From Anaerolineae bacterium (GTDB lineage Bacteria; Chloroflexota; Anaerolineae; Aggregatilineales; Phototrophicaceae): DNA of 64,000 bases. Below the pieces are notes generated by a model, which was given only the letters and a program-made list of their open reading frames with translations, did no database searches and was not told where the DNA came from. The stretch spans positions 84,680 through 148,679 of the forward strand of contig JAJEFB010000014.1 in the NCBI GenBank assembly GCA_022820665.1, given 5' to 3'. Shown here in pieces: positions 8,152-17,300 of the stretch (position 1 is its first letter; each line of letters begins with the position of its first letter). Position numbers and translations under genes: made by a program.

Positions 8152-8978
8152 TCTTCGGTCATTTCCTGCGTGATCTATGCAAGCGCCTGCCCGAGTGGGA
8201 CAGGTCTTCTCGGCTGTCGCTCTATTTGGCGGTCATTCTTCTCGTCCTGTTGCTGCTCGCAGGCTTTGCTGGTCCAGACGAGATTCAGTCGCCAGCTCGT
8301 ATTGGCGCCTTTGGTTTGCTCCTGACACTGCAACTGCTGATCTTTTGGGGAAACCGTCGCGCTATTTCGCCTTATCACGAAGCCCAGCAGCACTACATTC
8401 GTGGCGAATATGAGTCCGCGCGCGACTTGCTCGAGCCAGTCCCGGAAACCCATCGAGAGTCTGTTGACGCTCTGGCGCTCTTGGGCAACTGTTACAGGCA
8501 GTTGGGGCAGTTGGACCAAAGCCGGGCGGCGATTAAGCGGGCATTGGCACTAAAGCCGGGTTATCATTACGCGCTTTACGCCGCCGGCAAGTTAAGCCTG
8601 GTTGGCGGGGACTACTGTGATGCCAGAGCTTGCTTTGAAAGCGCGTTAGCGGCTGGGGCGCCAGAACTGGTGCATTTTGATTTAGGCCAAGTTTGCTATT
8701 ACCTCGGCAGCGCAGACGCGGAAGCGCATCTGCGCAAGTTCAATGCCGCGTCCCTCGATGAACCGGCCAAGGCGGTCATGGCGACATATTATCTTTTGGA
8801 CATCAGCAAGACAGGCGCTTGGGCTCCGCTGTTGACCCAGGAAGTAATCGCTTATTGGCTGGACGAAGCCAAGCGCTATCAGCAGACGGAGTATGGCAAA
8901 CGCTTGCTCGCAGACATCGAGCAACTCCAAGATACGTTGCAGCCCCAAGGCGCAAAATCAGGCGCTCACCTCGTCTAA
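8148..8978 (+). CDS. TPR-repeat membrane protein (third of three)
   Basis: A 276-residue protein with two N-terminal membrane segments (LYLAVILLVLLLLAGFAG and IGAFGLLLTLQLLIFWG), then TPR-like repeats from about residue 80 (RGEYESARDLLEPVPE, LGQLDQSRAAIKRALALKP, GGDYCDARACFESALAAG). The start ATG overlaps the previous stop. It closes the coupled cluster; a 229-base gap to ileS follows. Function unknown. Confidence 0.7.
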   Translation: MIFGHFLRDLCKRLPEWDRSSRLSLYLAVILLVLLLLAGFAGPDEIQSPARIGAFGLLLTLQLLIFWGNRRAISPYHEAQQHYIRGEYESARDLLEPVPETHRESVDALALLGNCYRQLGQLDQSRAAIKRALALKPGYHYALYAAGKLSLVGGDYCDARACFESALAAGAPELVHFDLGQVCYYLGSADAEAHLRKFNAASLDEPAKAVMATYYLLDISKTGAWAPLLTQEVIAYWLDEAKRYQQTEYGKRLLADIEQLQDTLQPQGAKSGAHLV

Positions 8979-9207
8979 ACTTGCGGCATGCCGCCTTGTC
9001 AGACGAAGTATTTCACCCTATCGAAATCTCCCGCGGTAAGCCATAATTTCTTCGTTATTCAAAGCCCAAGGGGAGGTGCAAACGTGGTGTTGCTGCGCGA
9101 AATGCTCGCACCGCGGGTCATTGCCATAGTGATGCGAACAAAGGGCTAACAGTCCGATTCTTTGCAAGTCGTCGATTCGTATCACTATCATGGAGAGAAA
9201 AGTCGTC
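8979..9207 (+). other. Structured leader region upstream of ileS
   Basis: A GC palindrome (GCGGCATGCCGC, 8983-8994) follows the last TPR gene. Then come pairable arms around ACGAAGTATTT (9003-9013) and AATTTCTTCGT (9045-9055), an AGCCC/GGGCT pair (9063-9067 and 9142-9146), and ACCGCGG (9110-9116). AGTA and ACCGCG recall T-box leaders, which control ileS in many Gram-positive and related bacteria. However, the diagnostic UGGN just before ACC is absent, so this is only a structured leader of unknown type. Confidence 0.3.
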
Positions 9208-12200
9208 ATGTTTAGGGCAGTAAACTCGAATATCAATAGCGAGAGCATCAACAAACTCGAACAGAAGCAATTGGATTTCTGGCGCTTCAACCGCGTATTT
9301 GAGCGCACCACCGAAGGGCGCGAAGATGCTCCTCGATACGTGTTTTATGAAGGACCGCCGACGGCGAATGGCAAGCCGGCAAGCCATCACGTCTTGGCGC
9401 GGGCTTTCAAGGATATGTTCCCGCGCTACAAGGTGATGAATGGATTCTATTGTCTGCGGCGGGGTGGCTGGGACACGCACGGTCTGCCGGTGGAAATCGC
9501 GGTCGAAAAGGAGCTCGGCTTCGACAACAAGAGCCAGATTGAAGAATACGGCATCGCAAAATTCAACGAAATGTGCCGTTCCACGGTTTTTCGCCACATC
9601 ATCGAATGGGAAAAGTTCACCGAGCGCATCGCGTTCTGGGTGAATATTGACGACGCTTATGTGACATTCTCGAATGAGTACATTGAAAGCGTCTGGTGGA
9701 TCCTCAAGGAGTTTTGGAACAAGGGCTTGCTCTATCGCGGCTACAAAGTAGTGCCATACAGCCCCACTTCCGGCACGCCTTTGAGCAGCCACGAGGTTTC
9801 GCTCGGCTACAAGACCATCGTTGATCCCAGCATATTTGTGCGCTTTCCGCTCAAGGATCAGCCGGGTGTCTATCTGCTGGCTTGGACGACAACGCCTTGG
9901 ACTTTGCCGGCCAATGCCGCGCTGGCAGTTGGCGAGGATGTTGACTATGTGCAAGTGGCAGGACCCGCCTCGGATGGCGAGGGCGCCGAGCAGCTTATCC
10001 TGGCCGAAGCGCTCATGGAGAAGGTGCTGGACGGAGATATCAATTACAGAGTGGTGCGGCGTCTCAAGGGCAAGGACTTGCTAGGCTGGCGCTATCATCC
10101 GCTCTATACCTTCTTGCCCGTGGAAAACGATTACGCCTACGTTGTACCTGCGGACTACGTGAGCACGGAAGACGGTACAGGCATCGTGCATACGGCGCCG
10201 GCTTATGGTGTGGACGACCTGGAAACGGGAAGAAAACACGACTTGCCGGTTCTGATCACGGTTGACGAAACGGGATGCTTTGTTGATGCCTGCGCCAATT
10301 TCCGCGGTATGTGGTTCAAAGATGCCGATAAGGAAATTATCGCGGATCTGGTAGAACGCGGCTTGATGTATCGCAACGAGAAATACGAGCATACCTATCC
10401 CCACAACTGGCGCGATGATACGCCGCTGATGTACTTCGCGCGGGAGACTTGGTTCATCGACACGCTGAAATACAAACAGACGATGATTGATCTCAATCAG
10501 ACTATAAACTGGGTGCCCGATCACCTGAAGGATGGCCGCTTTGGCAACTGGCTCGAGGATCTCAAGGAATGGTCTCTGGGGCGGGAACGGTACTGGGGCA
10601 CGCCTTTGCCGGTCTGGGTTGACGACGAGACTGGGGAAATGATCTGCGTTGGCAGCGTCGCGGAGCTAAGCGAACTTGCCGGCGCAGACTTGAGCGAGCT
10701 GGATTTGCATAGGCCCTATGTCGACGACGTCACATTCGACAATCCCAGCGGCGGAGGCGGCGTCATGCGCCGCGTGCCGGAAGTGATTGACGTCTGGTTC
10801 GACAGTGGAGCGATGCAGGTGGCGCAGTGGGCTTATCCTCAGAAGAATAGAGACTTGCTTGAAGAACAGCATCCGGCGGACTACATCTGTGAAGCCGTCG
10901 ACCAAACGCGTGGCTGGTTCTATAGCCTTCACGCGATTGGCGCCATGCTGTTCGATTCGGTTGCATTCAAAAATGTCATCTCGCTTGGGCACATCCTCGA
11001 CGAAAAGGGGCAAAAGATGTCGACGAGCAAAGGCAATGTCGTCGACCCCTGGGAGGTGCTGGAAGAAGCGGGCGCAGATGCCTTTCGCTGGTATCTCTAT
11101 ACCTCCGGTCCGCCGGGCGAACCGCGTCGTTTTTCCAAGAATCTGGTCAGCGAAGTCATCAAGAAGTTTTGGTCCACGCTGTGGAATACCTACAGCTTCT
11201 TCGTAACTTACGCCAACATAGATTCATGGACGCCGGCGATGAAGGCGCCTGCGCCCGCCGATCGGGAATTGCTCGATCGCTGGGTGTTGGCGGAATTGCA
11301 CAGTCTGATCAAGACCGTGACCGATGCCTACGAGAACTACGATGCAGTTGCCGCGACGCGTCCCGTCGAAGAGTTTGTAGAACGATTGAGCAATTGGTAC
11401 GTCCGGCTGAGCCGTGAACGGTTCTGGAAGAGCGATGTGGACGCGAGCAAACGCTCGGCTTATGCCACTTTGTACGAAGTGCTGACAACCTTGGCTAAAT
11501 TGTTGGCTCCGACGATGCCATTCTTGAGCGAAGAGTTGTATCGCAATCTGGTAGGCGAACAAGACGGCTCTCCGGCAGACAGCGTGCATTTGTCCGCGTG
11601 GCCGAGTTGCGATGACACTTTGATAGTCGAAGAGCTCATATCGGAAATGGCGCTGGTGCAACGCTTGGTGAGCTTGGGATTATCAGCGCGCAACGCAGCG
11701 CAAATAGGCGTTCGGCAACCTTTAGCCAGCGCCCAGTTCGCGACTCGGGATGTAGCGGAGTCAGGGACAATTGAACGTTATGCCGAGTTGATCAAGAGCG
11801 AGTTGAATTTGAAAGACATCAAGGTCATGGGCGCGGAGGATGTGGATCGATTCGCAGCGACCAGCGTCTACAGCCTCAATCCATTGCCGCGTTTCTTGGG
11901 TCCGAAGTTCGGCAAGGACTTCAAAGCGCTGCAGTCGGCGCTCAAGTTCGGCGAACAGGACTATGTGCGACCCTTTGCCGAGCGCCTGCTGGCGGGGGAA
12001 GGCATCACCGTCGAGCTTGACGGCAAGACCTATGACATAGTCAATGCCGAATGCGAGGTTAAGGTCACGGTCGAGACACCGGAAGGCGCAGTCGAAGACG
12101 GCGGCTATATGGTGGTCCTGGATACCCGTTTGTCGTCCGACCTGGTGGAAGAAGGACTGGCGCGAGAGCTGGTCAGACGGATCCAGAACTTGCGCAAGGT

Positions 12201-12411
12201 TGCGGACTTCGCATTGGACGACCGTATCAGCATTGTCTATTGTGATGCGTCGGACGCCATTGACGCTGTTATGCAACTCTTCAGCGGTTATATCAGCCAA
12301 GAAACCTTGGCGGACGATTTGCAGCCAGGGACTCCCTCCGGCGATTTCGTCAGCGAAAGTGTAGAAATCAAAGGTGAATCGCTGACAATTGGCGTAAGAC
12401 TATCCAGTTGA
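9208..12411 (+). CDS. ileS: Isoleucyl-tRNA synthetase (eukaryote-like class)
   Basis: A 1067-residue class I aminoacyl-tRNA synthetase that charges tRNA(Ile). The HIGH signature appears as SHHV (residues 59-62), the KMSKS loop as KMSTS (603-607), and WDTHGLPVE is the standard IleRS block. The editing domain lies at about 190-400 and the anticodon-binding domain after about 660. The length, WDTHGLPVE and KMSTS with a long C-terminus without a clear zinc finger fit the eukaryote-like (IleS2) class, known for lower mupirocin sensitivity; the class call is inferred. The ATG at 9208 is chosen because GGAGAGA lies just upstream; the in-frame ATG at 9190 would translate that ribosome binding site. 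Confidence 0.93.
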   Translation: MFRAVNSNINSESINKLEQKQLDFWRFNRVFERTTEGREDAPRYVFYEGPPTANGKPASHHVLARAFKDMFPRYKVMNGFYCLRRGGWDTHGLPVEIAVEKELGFDNKSQIEEYGIAKFNEMCRSTVFRHIIEWEKFTERIAFWVNIDDAYVTFSNEYIESVWWILKEFWNKGLLYRGYKVVPYSPTSGTPLSSHEVSLGYKTIVDPSIFVRFPLKDQPGVYLLAWTTTPWTLPANAALAVGEDVDYVQVAGPASDGEGAEQLILAEALMEKVLDGDINYRVVRRLKGKDLLGWRYHPLYTFLPVENDYAYVVPADYVSTEDGTGIVHTAPAYGVDDLETGRKHDLPVLITVDETGCFVDACANFRGMWFKDADKEIIADLVERGLMYRNEKYEHTYPHNWRDDTPLMYFARETWFIDTLKYKQTMIDLNQTINWVPDHLKDGRFGNWLEDLKEWSLGRERYWGTPLPVWVDDETGEMICVGSVAELSELAGADLSELDLHRPYVDDVTFDNPSGGGGVMRRVPEVIDVWFDSGAMQVAQWAYPQKNRDLLEEQHPADYICEAVDQTRGWFYSLHAIGAMLFDSVAFKNVISLGHILDEKGQKMSTSKGNVVDPWEVLEEAGADAFRWYLYTSGPPGEPRRFSKNLVSEVIKKFWSTLWNTYSFFVTYANIDSWTPAMKAPAPADRELLDRWVLAELHSLIKTVTDAYENYDAVAATRPVEEFVERLSNWYVRLSRERFWKSDVDASKRSAYATLYEVLTTLAKLLAPTMPFLSEELYRNLVGEQDGSPADSVHLSAWPSCDDTLIVEELISEMALVQRLVSLGLSARNAAQIGVRQPLASAQFATRDVAESGTIERYAELIKSELNLKDIKVMGAEDVDRFAATSVYSLNPLPRFLGPKFGKDFKALQSALKFGEQDYVRPFAERLLAGEGITVELDGKTYDIVNAECEVKVTVETPEGAVEDGGYMVVLDTRLSSDLVEEGLARELVRRIQNLRKVADFALDDRISIVYCDASDAIDAVMQLFSGYISQETLADDLQPGTPSGDFVSESVEIKGESLTIGVRLSS

Positions 12412-12439
12412 ATTGGCATATTTGGCTAAGCAATGCATT

Positions 12440-12476
12440 AGGGCGACGCTGCAAGCAGCGTTCGCCCTATCTTTTT
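12440..12476 (+). terminator. Rho-independent terminator of ileS
   Basis: AGGGCGACGCTG pairs with CAGCGTTCGCCCT (one bulged base) around the loop CAAG, followed by ATCTTTTT. It begins 29 bases after the ileS stop. Confidence 0.8.
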
Positions 12477-12599
12477 GGCTAGCAATATGTTAAGTTATTG
12501 GTCATAAGGTACAAATTAATATCGCCGATTTGTCGTTTCTGCCAATCAGATATTGGTCAGGCGCTATTTGGCTTTATTCACGGGTGCAGGAATCTAGCC

Positions 12600-14255
12600 A
12601 TGTCAGATAAAAACACCGCTTCAATTCAGTCCTTGCTTAGGTATTCTTTACCATTGGGCGCGAGCATTGTAGCCGGTGATCCGGAAACGCAAGTGAATTG
12701 GTCGGTCACTATTCGCGCGCAGCCGCCCGTTTTCCCTGATATTTACGGTGGGGAGCTGGCGCTGGTATCCATGGACGTTTTGCGCAGCTTCGATGATCGA
12801 CTGCGTTTGGCGGGCGTGATTCGTCTCTTGTCAGACATCGGCGTCAATGCGGTTCTGGCGACGGGCGAAACCAGCCAGAGCGCTAAAGATGCCGCAAACG
12901 AATGCGGGACGGTTTTGGTATCGGTACCTCTGGATACCAGCTTGACGACTGTTGAGCGGGCAGTGAATTCTCTGCTATTGAACCAATCCGCGCGTTTGAC
13001 TGAGAGAGCCATCGAGATCCAACGGCAATTGACGCGCCTGGCTGCCGAGAATCGTGATCTTGGCAGTCTCCTGCAGGTTATGTCACGATCGACGGGAAAG
13101 CCCATTGTCATTCACGACGATGCAGGTCTGATGATTTCCCAGATCTATCCCAATATTGGTCGCCGCAGCCTGAACGGTCGCTATCAACCCGCAGAATTGC
13201 CTCTGGGAGATTTTCAAACGTGGTTGGTTAAGGAAGCGCCTTCCAGCCAAGGTATGATCACCCCAAGCCCCTTGGGCTTTACAACGGTGCTAAAGGTGGA
13301 AAAACGCGTGGCGGGTTATCTTTCGCTGGTGGATCAAAAGAGCGAACTGGATGAATTCGGCCGCTTGGTCCTGGTCTATGGCGCCGACGTTTGCGCGATA
13401 GAAATGGCGAAGAACCGCGCAATCGCTTCGGCTGTTGAGCAAGCGCGAGGCGACTGGATCCAGATGTGGCTGAGCGGAACACCGGCGGATGACGACTTGT
13501 TGCGTACGCGCGCGCAGCAGGCGGGCTTTCAACCCGGCTCTTCTTACGTTGTTTCTGTGTTTCGCGCGATCACAGAGGAGGGCCAGTCTCTTTCCCTGGA
13601 GTCATTGATTTCGCTGGTGCGCGACGATATGTCGCGCCGCCAGATCAACGGCGCTGTTGGACAATATGTGGATGTGATTGTGGCCTTGTATCCGCTGGAC
13701 GAAGATGATGCCGCGGGACTGTCGAGAACACGTACAATTATCGAAAATGTACGCGGACAAATCTCAAGCCGCCTTTCAAACGGCCTGATTGCGGCGGGCA
13801 TAAGTCGTCCCGCGACAGGGCTTTCCATGTTACGGGAGGCTTACCGCGAGGCCAAGGACGCTGTTGGCATTTCCTACCAGCTTAGCGACCGCGATACCAC
13901 GACATTCTACGGCGATCTCAAATTGTTTCAGTTGCTTCTGGCTTTGAAGGAACGGAATCTGGACAATCTTCATCAGTTCTACGACGACGCCTTGGGTCCG
14001 CTAGTTGAGCACGACAAACGCAAGCAAAGCGACCTGATTCGGACCTTAAGCGGATTCTTTGAAGCGAACGGAAATCTGGCGAAGGCGGCGCAAGCCCTTG
14101 ATGTGCACCGTAATACTTTGGTCTATCGGCTGGAACGCATAGCCGAACTCACGAAAATGGACCTGGATGACTCGGACAATCGTTTAATCTTGCATTTGGC
14201 GCTCAAAACCCAGCGCGTGTTGGCAACGATTCCCGGGCGGGCGTCGACGGCTTGA
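12600..14255 (+). CDS. PucR/CdaR family transcriptional regulator
   Basis: A 551-residue regulator with three parts: an N-terminal PucR-type domain (about 1-140, sensing by analogy with purine-catabolism regulators), a central CdaR/GGDEF-like region (about 290-430), and a C-terminal HTH_30 domain (NLAKAAQALDVHRNTLVYRLER). ATG 12600 is chosen over an upstream in-frame start at 12498, because the extension lacks PucR similarity and runs directly out of the ileS terminator region. It converges on gltB across a shared terminator. With a second PucR protein behind gltB, nitrogen or amino-acid control is plausible but not shown. Confidence 0.82.
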   Translation: MSDKNTASIQSLLRYSLPLGASIVAGDPETQVNWSVTIRAQPPVFPDIYGGELALVSMDVLRSFDDRLRLAGVIRLLSDIGVNAVLATGETSQSAKDAANECGTVLVSVPLDTSLTTVERAVNSLLLNQSARLTERAIEIQRQLTRLAAENRDLGSLLQVMSRSTGKPIVIHDDAGLMISQIYPNIGRRSLNGRYQPAELPLGDFQTWLVKEAPSSQGMITPSPLGFTTVLKVEKRVAGYLSLVDQKSELDEFGRLVLVYGADVCAIEMAKNRAIASAVEQARGDWIQMWLSGTPADDDLLRTRAQQAGFQPGSSYVVSVFRAITEEGQSLSLESLISLVRDDMSRRQINGAVGQYVDVIVALYPLDEDDAAGLSRTRTIIENVRGQISSRLSNGLIAAGISRPATGLSMLREAYREAKDAVGISYQLSDRDTTTFYGDLKLFQLLLALKERNLDNLHQFYDDALGPLVEHDKRKQSDLIRTLSGFFEANGNLAKAAQALDVHRNTLVYRLERIAELTKMDLDDSDNRLILHLALKTQRVLATIPGRASTA

Positions 14256-14284
14256 GCGACAGATTTGAGCGCTCGCCATGATGG

Positions 14285-14315
14285 AAAGCTGCCGGCATGT
14301 GCGCCGGCAGCTTTT
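14285..14315. terminator. Bidirectional terminator between the PucR gene and gltB
   Basis: A perfect 12-bp inverted repeat, AAAGCTGCCGGC and GCCGGCAGCTTT, around a six-base loop (14297-14302). The plus strand continues with a T-run; the minus strand ends in TTTCC. It lies between two convergent genes (stops at 14255 and 14323). Confidence 0.85.
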
Positions 14316-14322
14316 GATTCGA

Positions 14323-17300
14323 CTAGCTTTCGTTGACGATGTTGCGCGCGACCGGAGGCGCAATCTTCACGAAGTGATCTTCGGGGCGCTTCAGTAACGC
14401 ATAGAGCGGCTCTGCGGTCTGCGATTGATGATTCTCTTCGAGCGTGCGAATATAGGCATTCAAGAGTTCGCGCACATCCTGATGTCCCTCGTCGTCCAAG
14501 GGTTGCGCCTCGACCACGGATCCAGGAGCGATACGGCGTCTGATTGCGTCTATAGTCAGATTCATTTCCGGCTGCACGCGCTGATATACGACGCCACCGG
14601 TCATGCCAGCGCACATCCACGGTCCGGGGTCGCCCAAGACGACCGCGCGTCCAGATGTCATATACTCGAAGGCATATCCCTTTAGATTCGCGCGCGCGCC
14701 CAAACCTCCGAGTCCGTCCTGCAACGGTTCGGTGATTTCGCCTCCAAAAACTACGTCGGCGCCGCTCATGCGGATGCAGGCTCGTGTATCGGCGTTGCCT
14801 TGCACGATAAACAGACCGCCTTGCGCGCCATACGCGAAGCTCTTGCCGACCGAGCCGTCCAAACGACGCCCATTATGATTCAAGCCTTTCAAAATGGAGA
14901 TCTTGCTGCCTACAGCGCATTTCCCCACGCCGTCCTGCGCGCCGCCTTCGACTAAAACGTTTACTGGATCATCCAGAAATGCGGCGAGGCCATTTCCTGG
15001 AATCGCCGAATTACTGAAGCTCAGATTAATAGCGCGTATCCGGTCGCCGTGTGGAATAGACTTCCGCTGGATGGCGCCCGCGAGATGGGTGCCCAGCGCT
15101 CGATCCATCGCCATGACTTGCTCATCATCATAGGTGAGTTCGTATTCTCCCTTGCTGACGTACTCGGCAACGATATCGGTTATTTGCTTGCTGACCGTGT
15201 TGCGCGGCCGTGTGACACGACGCCCGCCGGGCTGCGCGCGACTTTTCTGCACGCCCGGTACTGACCGTAGCAAATCAGTCAGGTCAATGCGGTCATGGTG
15301 CGAGCGTTGTACCAGCAGGTCGGCGCGACCGACTATATCCTGCAAGTTGCCAACGCCCATCTTCGCCAGCCACTTGCGGATGTCATCACCCAGGGCGTCA
15401 AACATGGTGACGATGCTTTCCGCCGATCCGCGCTCCTCAAAGGGGCGGAATGCCTTGAAATTGCGCTTTTCGGCTTCTTCCTTGGTTTTGACATGTGTTG
15501 TAATGCCAACATGGCATGTTCCGTCGTGGCAACCGCGGCAAATTGTGCAGCCGACCGCTACCATCGCCAGCGTGGCGAAGCCGGCGCGATTTGCGCCCAG
15601 GCAGACCATCTTTATCACATCGCGGCCGCTTTTCATGCCGCCGTCAACCCAGATTTCCACATCGTCGCGCAGTCCACTGTGGATGAGATGGCGATGCGCC
15701 ATCCAGACACCGATCTCGGCGGGCAGACCAACGTGACGCAAGGCGTGCGCGCGCGCGGCGCCGGTACTGCCCGTATAACCCGTGATGGTGATGATGTCGG
15801 CGCCTGCTTTGGCTACACCTACCGCGATAATGCCGATGCCGGGCACCACTGGCAGCTTCACCGAAACTTTGGCGTGTGGATTCGCGGTCTTGAGTTCATC
15901 GATCAATTGCGCCAAGTCTTCAATTGAGTATAAGTCGTGATTATTGCTGGGAGAGATCAAGCCGATACCCGGCGTTGTGCTGCGGACGGCGGCAATCTGC
16001 TCAGTGACCTTGTAGCCGGGCAGGTGGCCGCCTTCGCCCGGTTTAGCTCCTTGTCCGATTTTGATCTCGATATAGTCCGCGCTGTTCAAGAAGGCGATGT
16101 TGACGCCAAAACGGCCTGAAGCCACTTGTTGCCCGCGATTGCGAGGATACTTGCCCAGCAAGTCGTGAATCTCGCCACCCTCGCCGTTCATGCAGATAAT
16201 GTTGAGTTGGTGAGCCGCTTCAAAATAGGCGCGATAGGCTAGTTCACCCTGTGACCCGAAGGACATGGCGCTGATCAAAACAGGCATGTCATATCCTTTG
16301 ATGCTGATATCCACATCATCCGGGTTTAGCGGCGTCTGGCTCTCTTTCAATGACATAATGTGCCTGATCGACACGGGCATTCTGTCTTCCAGACCCATTA
16401 GCGTGTCGGTGTACTCTTCAAATGCCAATTCGCCGTGAGCGACCGCCTCCGCTTTCTTCCACATCTTTGGATAAAAGCGTTCGGGGTTTTTCAAACGGGC
16501 GCGCGCCTCGCCACGAAATTCCCTGGCGCGCTCTTCGGCGTCATTCATCAGCGCGGTCCAGGTCAAGCCGCGACCGGTCGAGCCGAAGTAGTTCGGCGTT
16601 CCCAGCAGGTTGACCAGGTTCTTGGACAAACCAATCGAACTGAAGCTATGTCCGTATCCGCGCAATTCGTGACAGCCCACAGTAGATGTGATCTTTTGGA
16701 GCGCGGCATGGATCGCCTTCAGCGAATTGCCGAGATAAGTCTTGATATGGTCATTTGTCAGCGGATTCTTGCTGCCGCGGGGGGCAGTGCCCAAACAGAC
16801 GGCGTACATCGCATATGGCAAAATGGCGTTCGCGCCGAGGCTGAGACAAATCGACAAGTCGTGCATATCGCGCAGCGCGCCCGAGCGAACCACCAATCCA
16901 ACCCGCCTGCGCAGGTTTGGCGTTTGGTCCGCCAATCTCAATGCTTTGTCCACGGCAGCGGTCGCCAACAATGGATCAATGAACAATTGCTCGCCCGTCG
17001 CCACCTTATTGTCGTCAAGAATGATGCATTGAACGCCGGCCAGTACATCCTCAACCGCCCGCTGCTGAAGCATTTCGATGCTTTGGTCGATTGAAGTGTC
17101 CGCCGGGCAGCCCATAGACAGGTAACTGACACGATCTTCGAAGACTTCGGCAAGATCTTCGATCATCATGGTGCCGTATTGGGACGCGATATCGCGGATC
17201 AGCGCAGTATCTTCAAAGTCGGGTATTGATTCAAGAAGAAGCGGGATTTCCAGGCGGATCAAGGTTGCCTCATCGATTCGACCAAGAGCGATTTCGGGGC

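Noticed and set aside
9003..9207. T-box riboswitch in front of ileS
   Set aside because: ACCGCGG and AGTA are present but UGGN just before ACC, needed to pair with the tRNA CCA end, is missing; kept only as a structured leader.
9118..9954. A 278-residue antisense open frame opposite the start of ileS
   Set aside because: A shadow of the real gene in a GC-rich region, with no ribosome binding site and no domain.
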